This document shows, in pieces, positions 22,540-33,170 of a stretch of DNA of 64,000 nt. The stretch covers positions 4,293,563-4,357,562 of the forward strand of contig JAJEKV010000014.1 in the NCBI GenBank assembly GCA_021234155.1. The letters are read 5' to 3'. The notes under the pieces are model-generated. The model was given only the letters and a program-made list of their open reading frames with translations. It was not told the origin of the DNA and searched no databases. The first letter of the stretch is position 1. Each line of letters starts with the position of its first letter. This DNA is from Isoetes taiwanensis (lineage: Eukaryota > Streptophyta > Lycopodiopsida > Isoetales > Isoetaceae). Made by a program: the position numbers and the translations under genes.

Positions 22540-24780
22540 CGGCCGACCTGGATGTGCGTGCTTAGGATCATGCGTAGAGGATTTTGGGATAAGCGCCGCC
22601 GACTAATTCTCCGTGAACACCACCTTCCTAATGTGAATCAATGGTTTGATGCAGAGTGCGGCGAAAACACAAACGCCGGCTCCATTAAGTCACGTGCACT
22701 CGCTTACGCCCACATGTAAATGATAAGCACTGCCTTTCTTAAAGCTAAGAAAGCCAGGTACATTGCAGCGCATCAAAGGAAAAATGTTTTACCTCCTCGA
22801 ACGCCACTCCCGTGATCTTCCGCGAAGGGTTCTTAGAAAGCCGTGACAAAATTTCATTGTGGAATATCACTCCCGAGCCATGGAGGTAATATTTGTAACA
22901 AATTATAATGAATTCTTTAGGGTGCACATGCAACACATGCTGGGAGTTCCCTGCACTGATGGTATGCGGTGCGTAATTGCTTTAAGTGGGGGCAGGGTCA
23001 TTCATAATACTCGCTACACCAATTTGTTCAACAAGGCATTACAGAAGGTTTCCTCAACAGATTTGGACCAATAAAGAGAGTTGTTCCCATCTATATGTAT
23101 GGACCCACACCGCCTAAACAATTATCGAATAATCATGGTCGGGCCGGTTTGCAAACCACTTGGCCGGGATTCTCGAAAGTGTTAGCTGACGGGTCAAGTA
23201 GGCAAACAGAGAGGGGCGGGCCTCCTCATCCAGCAAGATTCAGACTTCCAAGATCAACTATTGGACTAACATCTTCACGCTATGAACTCGTTGAAGATGT
23301 AGAATCGCTGCATGATCTATTTTGTTGCTTTGTGGATTTTATGGGCGCTTATTAATCGTGCTCGGAAAAACCAGGCTGGGACATTTAGGGTTCCCGAATT
23401 TGTAGAATGCAAAGCAGACAAAGTTATATGAAAGATGCTCCTGGCCGGCTGACGAGCCAACTATTTGATAGTAGTACCCAGGTTCACTGTGATGCCTCTC
23501 TCCCCAACATTGTTTGGGCTTTACATTGATCAACTGAGAAATGGGTTTGCCGATAATGGGGGCGTATGGAGCTCACCTTCTCTACCAGACGTTAGACAAA
23601 TAATAGGCGTCGGCTGATGTGGGACCTCCCTAGCTACACACCGCCAGACATGCAACGACATCTCGATGCCCCGACATGGCCCTCGTTGACTAATACGCGC
23701 CACAACCCGATTAAGACTAAGGTGGTTTCTATATCATCTTCACGCCAACAAGATCCCTCCTTCACTAATGAGGGCGTAAATGTGGAAGTATCCACATACA
23801 AATATTTGGAAGTGGAGTTTCTTTATTATGTAATCGGGACACATCCATACTTCGGCTAAGAGTATGGCGAGTTTGGAAGGCAAAATTATATGCAATCCAA
23901 AATCATAGAGAAGCCGGAGTTGTATGATCAAGCCCATCAATCACACTTGTTCAAGGTCTTAGTGGAGCCTCGCCCTTTATATTTGGGGAAGTTGAAGTAT
24001 GGGGTCCATTAGTATCCTACTTGGAATGACTTGGAATGGTGTGCAAAAGCCTTCTTTAGCACGAAAGTAATTAGGTGAAGTCCAAGTCCCATATCAAATT
24101 CCCATCATAGGAGATGTGATTCTGCCCTTCAGAGGGCAATTTCGATCGCCACATTGTCTATTTCGCGCAGTATGGACGCCTGCCTCCCTAAACTAGCCTA
24201 TATATCATGGCAATGGGGCCGCACGCCTCAAGGCCCGCTGAGGAAAAGAGAGCCCAATGGTTGGTCTTCGATGGAATGTGCAGTGTGGAGCACAGGTGCA
24301 CATATTACGCAAATAGAGTGCATCGCCATAGCTCGAGTAATATCTTGACGCTTTGCTTCCTCAAGAAGCTTTTGAGATGCCAATGCCCGTGAACATGTCA
24401 AGAGCCAAAGACACTACCGCCCACATAAATCCCATATTGAACGAGGCCCGCAAAGCTACCTGTACCCACTGCCCATGAAAAAGGCACCTGACTCATTGCC
24501 CATTCGCACAGTGCTACTCTGGTCAAAGCTGCAAGGTGTGGGGCATATTTGCTCACCAAGCACCCCTAAGCACCCCTGAAAACTCAATTTTGAACATGGA
24601 TTTTTTAGTCGAAAGCCCGCTTCTAATTCAATTTTAGGGTATTCTCGAGGCCTCCCGAGCATCGCCGGCGCTCGATTCGCAACCGAGTGATGATTTTCAC
24701 TGCGGCTATCCTTAGTGAGATGTATTTCATCATTGGATGCTTCACCCAAAATGGACATGGTTTTGAGCCCTATGGATTAT
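22540..24780 (+). pseudogene. LINE ORF2 relic (reverse transcriptase)
   Basis: Non-LTR retrotransposon pieces occur in order on the plus strand: QWFDAECGEN near 22641 (post-endonuclease linker), KARYIAAHQRKMFYLLERHS near 22748, the RT fingers, CCFVDFMGAY near 23322 (palm motif A, with the aspartate), PLSPTLFGLYID near 23491, KTKVVSISSSR near 23713 with a YKYLEVEF strand near 23797, and LPKLAYISWQWG near 24184. The YADD-type catalytic box could not be found. Stops and frameshifts are numerous; the longest intact piece has 86 codons. The LPKLAY segment also occurs in the minus-strand relic at 15278, so both belong to one family. Confidence 0.85.
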
Positions 24781-27700
24781 GCATTGCCTTTTCATTTTCA
24801 ATTGCATGCCCTACTTTGGGTTTCTTCGCTTTTGCTTTTGAATATTAGCCCATAAATTTTCATTAACTTTAGATAGGTTTTAGTTTAATCGATTGTTTTA
24901 CTTTTTGACCGATAATGCTATTTCTGCAATCAGAAGAATTCAAATGTGTGCCAAAGTTTGCCTAATGAAGGAAGTGCTGATCCGAAGCCCTTTGAGGAAA
25001 GATGAATGCACCATGTATGATTTTTAAGTGTAAATGATTTGAAGGGAAAGATAAAGCTCCATCAAATCATTCTCAATTTGCGCATGAGCTTCATGATCCG
25101 TAACTAAAATCTATCAAAGTATGGTTTAAAAACAAAGAGGTAAGAACACAATTTGCTGGAAGTGGGTTTGCATGGCAAGATACTCTTTCAAAAGGGCAAT
25201 TTCTATGTACTCCGTGTAGTTTTAAAATTAATTGGGCACGACGGTCGCGCCTCTTTGCAAAGATTCTAAAAGAACAAAACCATAAAAGAAGCAAATCAAG
25301 AGGAGTCTAGTGTGAAGAGCCAGGCTTTTATCTTTTATTGGGTCTTCATCTATCTCGTATCTTGGTTTGCAAGGATATAAAAGAGGTAAAGATAAAATAG
25401 AAGATCTTACGCTAGGCCTGTAAGAAGAAGTTGCCTCGAAGCAATTGAAAGTGGATGAAGAAAATAGGTTAGGCCTTTCTTTACAACTTCAAAAGGAAAG
25501 AAGAGGCTTTATTGAAAGGTAATAGAATAGGAAAATAAATAGGTAGGCCAAGTAATTGATCCTCGCAATGTGTTCGTATTAACTTGAAAGATCTTGGAGA
25601 CAAATTATGTTGGTGCAAGCTAATAATCCATCAAGGTGTAATTGGCCTTTTGGCCGGCGGTGTGAGTGGCTACTGGCTCGTGGAATGGCATTTTGTCTAA
25701 ATTATGAACCGCATGTGCGCTTGCTTTGTGGGCAATAAGTTCCACTTATTTTGCTTCCAATTCAGTAATTGCAGTTGAAGATCATGTGCAAGGCCATTAT
25801 CCTCGAAAATCAGAGCATGAATTATGTGCCTCAAGATAGTGATGATGTCGATGTTGACAAGAATACTCGAGTAATACTCGAGTAATGAAGACCAAGAATC
25901 AAGTTCAAATTACCCGCAGTTAAGGGTGCCACTAACACGCCCATGTTTCCAAAAACAAAATAATTTTAAAATCAAATTCCTCAGGTTTGTTTATTATGCC
26001 CAATGTACTGTTATTTGTATTTGTTATCGTGGTACTAAGCTGGTTTCTAATGTATTTGTATTTGTATTTATAGGTTGTCAAGATAAAGAAAAAGACAAGT
26101 ACAATAGTTGTAGCAGTATGGAAGAAAATACCGCTATATGGATCGACTGTCACTGTACACATGATAAGAATTTTGACTCCATACTCTAGATATGTTTAAA
26201 TACAACCGTTTTATTTATCGACAAGAGTGTGAAAGAACGAGAGGAACCACCGGGCAAAGAAGTCAAGAGGGAAACCCAATACAACCACCAATAGCCGCAG
26301 TAATCCACCTAAGGCTACCAAAGTTAAAGGAAACCAGAACCCAAATATTTCCAACCACCCTGAGTCCAATGAACGAAGCTAAAGCCAAGGACCGAGCGTA
26401 TAATACCCAGCAAAAACTAAGGGACCCAGTTGCAAAGACAAGTGGGTCAAGATGTTTTAGTGCACGAGGTTTCCCAAACAGACGCGGTGAAAATACAGTG
26501 CTAGATGAAGTTATTCCATCAAATGAACAAGGTGTGCATTGTTTGATTCAATAAATTAATTTTCTTAATTCGTGATTCCAATAGTTTTCTTTGTGCAGTT
26601 TGTCAAGTTTAAATGTCAATCATGGAATTCAAGTCGTGCAACCTTTCGCTTCCCTCCAAAGAGCTTCAATCCTATGTTCAATGCAAGGCTCCTGCTCTCA
26701 ATTTGCCACAAAGCATGCCATCTATAGTGGAATCCCAGCGAAGCCCCGGACGCTGATTTGTGATCCAATCTCCATTGAAAGAAAAGAAGAAGGAAGTAAC
26801 TCACAATGATTCCGAAACTGAGACCCATTTAATTTAATTTAACTTTGAGGAGTATACAGCCTAAAAGACCAAATTAATAGAAAGCAAGTGTCCACCTTTT
26901 TGTTTTATCTGCCTTCTTTGCTTCCGTATCTACCTCACAGGGCATTTTGTCTAAAGACATGTTTATAACCATCTCGGCGTTGTATCTACCGTGGGATGTA
27001 AAGCCGAAAGTACGTGCGTAGATTATCATGTAATTTTGGAGTAATGCGTAATATTACGTCTTTTGCATTCTTGAGCATTGCGTATCATTGGTAATTGACA
27101 GCTTCTAAAGTTGTCATTTGAATTTGTAGCGGTAAATGTTGATTTGCATTTGTCACAAATTGTTACTTTACTTGCTGTCAAATTGATTCGCGATTTACAA
27201 CAAATTGTAAAGGTTGATTCAGACGGTCGGGTAAAATTAATTCATCACATGTGCTTCAAATTTAAGGTCTCAAAGATGTATGGATCCTAAAACAACTGGG
27301 TGAAACAGATCCATGGTTAACTTGAGTTTGATCCTCCGATCCGCAACAAGTGTATGCATTGTTATCACAAATATGCTCACCTCAATTTTTCAAAGCATTG
27401 AAACCTGTATAAAATGGACGACCATAATTTCTATATTATCTTGCCTCTTCAAACATCAAACCATCACCATCGCTCAACAAATTCAATCTTGAAGAACTTA
27501 AAAAGACTTTAGATTAATATTGAACATTACATTTCTATTTCTATATAATAGAATTAAACATCATGTAATACACAATGTGTTTTTTATTTTAACCAGCAAT
27601 ATAAATGACTTGAAGCAAAATGAAATAATATAACAACTTTGCCTACAACTTGTTTCTTTGCTTTTGCTTGGCTTCTTCCCTTATTGTACAAGCACATGTC

Positions 27701-28740
27701 TTCAGCGTACAACATAAGCTTAGGGCATTTGATATGACACATTGTATATGTCTTCAGCGTACAACATAAGCTTAGTATTTGATATGATACATTGCATTTT
27801 GTATGCACAAAAGAATTGCAAATAAAATTTACCTTCCGTCTCTGCATTGGTAAACATCATGGATGTCCTTGCTCATCCATCAGAATTCTCAAAGACTTTG
27901 CAAGCATGTGTCATGCTATCACATATGGAATATACATCATCAAAGTGCTTACAACATAAATCCCCAATCTGCCCATATTCTTCAAGTTTAGGAGTGCATG
28001 GCTATAACTGCTTAAGCTTACTCGCTATGCAGATTTCTTCTAGGTGCTTATCCTCACATCACATAGTGATGAAAGCATGCTTTCATAGCATGAACATAAG
28101 TCCTACTGTGAAGCCTTCACCTTGCCTTCGAGTATGCCAATTGCGCATCCAATTTCTCCATTCTCTACATATCCAAATATGATAGCATTATATGATTTTT
28201 TATCCGGCCTTCATTTCAGACCACCTCATTGGTAGCATTTTGTCTAAAGACATGTTTATAACTTATGCTTCAATGATTTCTAAACTTTTCCGCCTCGTCA
28301 TACATGCATCTTCAGCCGAGAACCATGTTCATGTTTTATTATTTTTCGGGTTATTCGTAATCATATAATGTCCCGCTGTAGTATACAAGCAATCCATAAA
28401 TGCTTGCTATATTCACCTCGCTTTTATGTCACTGTAACAATCTTTTACAAATCAACCGAAGTTATCATCCAAGCATTTAAAGCTGCAAAATTGCATCAAT
28501 ACTAGTTCAAGACAGTAATGTTTGACACCGTAAATATGTCTTTATCAAAATATTAATCTCATATAAAAGCACGAGGTACGCCATTTCCAAAGCATTGACA
28601 AACACCTAGATGGAAAACCTCGATACCCATTATGACTGTGAATGCTATGATTACAGCAGCGTTCAATACCCGCATGGGTTTCCGGAATGGAAGAATATCC
28701 CCTGCATACTCATTTACTGTCTCCGCATGTTGTGCACATT
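24781..28740. other. Unassigned 4 kb with small duplications
   Basis: No gene recognised. An ORF at 26192-26554 (120 codons, rich in R, T and P) has no known domain. ATGTCTTCAGCGTACAACAT is repeated at about 27696 and 27748 (period 52). A 28-bp segment beginning GCATTTTGTCTAAAGACATG is identical at 26942-26969 and 28235-28262. Confidence 0.4.
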
Positions 28741-29289
28741 TCAAGACAAAAGACATGAAACATAATTGGTAATAGGCTCATTTCTGATTTTTGCCCTCTT
28801 TCTTTTTATCACCGCATCCTTTCTTTTTGAACCATACGCTTCTTTTCTGCCATTGGGCCTCCCTTCTCCTCGCAACAACCTTCTTCCCAACAGCTTTTCA
28901 TTAAAATGTTCTTTTTGATGGTCTTCTTCCTCATTTGCTCGCCACTTGCCAACGTCAACTGCTTGTGGCAGTAAATCAATGATGTGTCTGTAGCTTCCAA
29001 AGGTAACAGCAAATTGCACCACTAACGCAATCAATTCAATCTTCGTACATACAACAAGATGAATATAATTGACATCCGCATATGGTCTAAAGTTCATACT
29101 TACCTTCACGATGCAGCACTTGTAGTACTTACTCCACAAAATGACTTCCGCCACCGAACTTAGAACCCCAAAAATCTTTTGAACGCTTTTGGCTGTTCTG
29201 CTTTGGTTTAGAACATTTGATGCATCCAAAAAGTCAGCATTTTCTTCATTGGTCGCTTCGCATTGATTACAAATTGTCATTAACCCCAT
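28741..29289 (-). CDS. Hypothetical ORF, 182 codons, not recognised
   Basis: An ATG-initiated open frame of 182 codons, among the longest in the window but without a family I can name. Residues 80-105 are moderately hydrophobic. The C-terminal third is strongly basic (RRLLRGEGRPNGRKEA and KRKDAVIKRKRAK), which could be a nuclear localisation-type segment. No intron signals, promoter or homologous copy were seen. It lies in degraded repeat DNA, so a chance ORF or element remnant is likely. Confidence 0.22.
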   Translation of the reverse strand: MGLMTICNQCEATNEENADFLDASNVLNQSRTAKSVQKIFGVLSSVAEVILWSKYYKCCIVKVSMNFRPYADVNYIHLVVCTKIELIALVVQFAVTFGSYRHIIDLLPQAVDVGKWRANEEEDHQKEHFNEKLLGRRLLRGEGRPNGRKEAYGSKRKDAVIKRKRAKIRNEPITNYVSCLLS

Positions 29290-30540
29290 AAGCTCCGCCT
29301 TAACGGGTTATCCCCTTCAGACAGCACATGGTTGATAGATGGCCACGTACGATGTATCCGCTTCAACTCAATATGTGTAGCTATTCCAATCTTTTGCATG
29401 CTTACATCTATTCCACAATTCTTCCAACAACTAGCACAAAAGCAAGATACAAGAATTTGTGAGCAACCATTGTGGGCCTATTTTTACAGAAGGGAATTTA
29501 TATGTATTTTCTCTGGCCCCCTTCAAATAAGGCTTCACAATCAAATCTTATTGTTCTATTAATTCTCTCCACTTTCACAAGCCAAAAATACTTACATATA
29601 AACATAGCATATTAGCAAAACCCAAAGCCACCACATGTAAAGTTCATAAGAAAAAATTCATAATTTTAAGAGGAGTTATTGTCTTTGCCGCTGCCCTTCA
29701 CTTTGAAGTACCAATTTAAGTATTAAAATCAAGATCCTCAATATTCCTTAAAGGCGCATTTTCTCTCTCTCAACATCTCATAAAAATCATTCTCATTCTC
29801 TCTTCAACATCCTCACCGGTTAGTATTCTCTTTATGACAAATTTCCACACACATGTTCCTCATGGCACGATGCAAAAAATTCCATCTCTATCTTCATTCC
29901 AATGGATTGAAAAACTCGGCCCAAGTAATAGAAACACTGGAAGATTTGAATCAAGGCAGTCATAAACTGGGCTCGACTGTAATACATGCTTGTAGATGCT
30001 TACACCTTTACTTCTCAAGAATTCAGCATGCTTCCTCAAGGCAATGCCGACAAATGAGGTGTCGTGTTCTCGGTCATCGAATATAGAAGTGTGTTTCTTT
30101 AGCCAACTTACTAATAACGACACAAATATTCTGAGTCTCTTCTTTTATTTGCATGCCCGTAGGTGATGTGAACAAGTATGGAAACATTGATCATTGTGCC
30201 AATGCATGGACTGAACCTCCCTGAATTTTAAATGTGTAATTTTTCTGCTAAGTTCATGATGTAAACAATGGTACCTTCGTGAAAATGTTTAAACACATTT
30301 TGAACCAAATTATAACGCCCTTGGTTTGACAACTTGCTTACTAACGAGCCACTTTGATGAAGGTTTCTTTGACTCAAGGAAAGAAGGAGAATCAATCAAA
30401 GAATAGGAGGAGTGCATTTTTCACATCCGGTCACATCTAGTGAAGATCAACTATAGTGAAGGATCAACTACTTGTAAGCAAAGAATAGCAAGATAAGTCC
30501 CTCGTTTCAAGGGGGTTTTGACTGCTTTTTACGAGTAACC
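29290..30540. other. Gene-free stretch
   Basis: AT-rich; only short overlapping ORFs. A 15-16-bp tandem motif (GTGAAGATCAACTATA / GTGAAGGATCAACTA) lies near 30440. Confidence 0.4.
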
Positions 30541-30566
30541 AGCAATACGTAACTGAACGAAGTACA
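30541..30566. other. Oxford Nanopore adapter remnant, left of gap
   Basis: Bases 30541-30566 match the ONT ligation adapter; the core AATACGTAACTGAACGAAGT lies at 30545-30564. It is a library artefact, not genome sequence. Confidence 0.93.
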
Positions 30567-30571
30567 ATTAA

Positions 30572-30716
30572 NNNNNNNNNNNNNNNNNNNNNNNNNNNNN
30601 NNNNNNNNNNNNNNNNNNNNNNNNNNNNNNNNNNNNNNNNNNNNNNNNNNNNNNNNNNNNNNNNNNNNNNNNNNNNNNNNNNNNNNNNNNNNNNNNNNNN
30701 NNNNNNNNNNNNNNNN
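30572..30716. other. Assembly gap (145 N)
   Basis: A run of 145 unknown bases bordered on both sides by inverted copies of Nanopore adapter sequence. Any reading frame across it is meaningless, and continuity of the flanks is not assured. Confidence 0.99.
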
Positions 30717-30725
30717 TTATCAAAC

Positions 30726-30745
30726 ACTTCGTTCAGTTACGTATT
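30726..30745. other. Oxford Nanopore adapter remnant, right of gap
   Basis: ACTTCGTTCAGTTACGTATT, the exact reverse complement of 30545-30564 and the top-strand core of the ONT adapter. Confidence 0.93.
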
Positions 30746-33170
30746 ACTCTTGGTGTACTCTCCCCGGATATCCGAAATCTCGCTTCTTGCCACTCCATTG
30801 CATGCCATAAGTCGACTGTTCTGATTAAGAAAAACCAAATTTAGCACATGTGATTGGGTGTAAAGTTGATAATTGGTACCACCCAAAATCTGGCGAAAGC
30901 ATCGAGCCTAAATTGGCGGTTACAGTTTTTTCGGAGGACATCATTTGCCTCGTTTCCCAGCCTCTCTTTATTCAGCCCCAATTCCGAATCCCTGTTTCGA
31001 ATCTCTTCCTAGATCACCAATTCCATCCACACAATCCTTTGATCAGATTCAGTTGCATAATGCGTAGGAAAATTTGTGATCGAGCAAGATTCATAGACAT
31101 TCATGGACTTTACGGTGAAGGATTGGCCAGCACCTTTGAAAGTAAAATGGTTTGAAGAAATGTATGGTCACACAATGGGCCTGATTTAGCAAGAAGGCCA
31201 AACAATAAGATGAAGTTTCTATGATCGACCTGATTAGAAAATTAGACGGTGTTGAAAAATTATATCAAAAGGAAACTATGTCAAACCATGAAGTGAGAAA
31301 GCCGGTGAAACTATGCTTTGCATGGGAAAATTGTGAATCTTTATGCATTTCAAACCACGCAAAGCACAAGATCAATTGGAGCCTTTTGGAGCTCAAGTCA
31401 TGAAGTCTGAAATTCTGAGGTCTAGGGGAAAGGATGTCACGTTGCCACTTCTAGCAAAGTTACTTGCTTAGAAAGTTCTAGAGAATTAGACCACTCACTT
31501 TAAAGAGAACTTTGAATTGATTAAGGAGAACGTAAAATAAGCGAGAATGAAAGGGCAAGCATGTTAGAAGGTGCATGCAATTGAGGTTAGTTTAGGCTGC
31601 CAGAGGCTAAGTCTAATGAAAAAATTGGTGTGGAACCAGAAGAGAGCATGAAGAAAGTTGAGGATTTGAAAACCTCAATATCGAGATTACAACCGAGATA
31701 ATACAAATTACGTCGATGAAGGGTAGATCACACTACAAATGGAGACTATAATGCATATGAGTTTGAAACTTTTCAAGTCTCGGATAAAAAGAAGAAGTAG
31801 CTTTCGAGGAAGAATACCTTGGAAGTGGAGATCAAAGAAAGAGGCGAATTCCCGAGAACTTCGGGCTAATCTTTCTAATCTTACGAGAGGCCCGAAGAAT
31901 ATAAGTTGTAATCCATTACGCATCAACAAGTTCCGGCCGAGGAAGACTACCGAGAATACGCAACTTTGAGATGCTTCTTTACGTGCTGTGGCCTACTTTT
32001 TCATGATAGATACAAATTGTCTTTGATTTTGAGTTGCTTGATCACTTAAGGTACCATGTGAAAGCTTGTCTGACCTTGTTGAAGGAAGGTGTAATTCATC
32101 AGTTCATTTCTTGAGCTTGGCATGCATGTGACATAAGAAAATAAAATAGTAGATATGCCTACGGTAGATATACCTACAAATCGACATGATTCACTTGTTA
32201 GGTCCTCTTCTGCTCACAGAAGACTATGGCCAACACACCTTACGGAATTGAAAAAGTCTTGAAAGATCATTGTTGAGTCTAAAAAAGGCGGTTAAGGCAA
32301 AAAGCTTGACTAGAAAAGCATCCCGCGAATTTATACAAGTGATGAGGATGAACATTGATGAACGAGGATGATGCCGCGATGTAGTAAGGATGTACAAAGT
32401 ACCCCTATGAGAGAGAAAGAAAGCAACCAACAAAGGAAAAGGAAAGATGGAATGTTGCAAAAGGAAAGATGGAATGTTGCAACGAAAAACAAAAGCTGAT
32501 AAGAAGAAGGCAAAAGAACAGGTCAAGAAGTGAGGAAGTACAATTTTAGGAGGAGGGCATTGTAAAGGATATGGAATCATAAAAAGGACATTGAGGTTGA
32601 GATCTAAGAAAGGAAGAAACAAGACCGAGAAAAGGAAAAACAACACTAGAAAAGGAAGAAACAATAGGTGTTGATGCCAGCAGCTAAAGTGCATGATATG
32701 CAGTACCAAAATGAATGCAATTATGGAGTCTTAGAGGCAATTCAAATGTGTCTCCTAAAATTTTTTATTTAACTATAAATGTTTGAATGTTGGTACAATG
32801 GTATTAGAAGACCAAAATGTTGAACAAATGGTTGATCCATTGAATATTGGGTGCAAAATGGTCTTGGGTAGCAGAAATCACCGATCGGGCCGCCCGTACA
32901 AGTGCTTAAAAATGCGGTGTGTTTAAACCGCGGCGTCGTGGTGAAATATTGACATGTAGAGGGTCTGGCAGATCAAATGGCAATTTTGAGAGAATCATGA
33001 ACATGTTGGTCTTAGGAAACATGAATGCACGTAGCCCGCCATATTCTGAGTAGGCGGGCTAACCCATCTTAATTCAAGCAAAATGGAGGACTAATTGTTT
33101 CCAAGAATTTACAGACGAAAATTCAACAATTTGCCCTCAACAATTCGGCAATACAATCAAGGTTAGATGA
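30746..33170. other. Unassigned, purine-rich on the plus strand
   Basis: No gene recognised. AAAGGAAAGATGGAATGTTG occurs twice in tandem near 32437-32480. A long minus-strand frame at 32709-32224 is a shadow of purine-rich DNA. An inverted repeat AGCCCGCC...GGCGGGCT lies near 33032-33060. Confidence 0.4.

Noticed and set aside
30464-30727. ORF spanning the N gap
   Set aside because: Made of unknown bases and adapter sequence.
32224-32709. 161-codon minus-strand ORF rich in F and L
   Set aside because: Shadow of purine-rich plus-strand DNA; low complexity and no domain.
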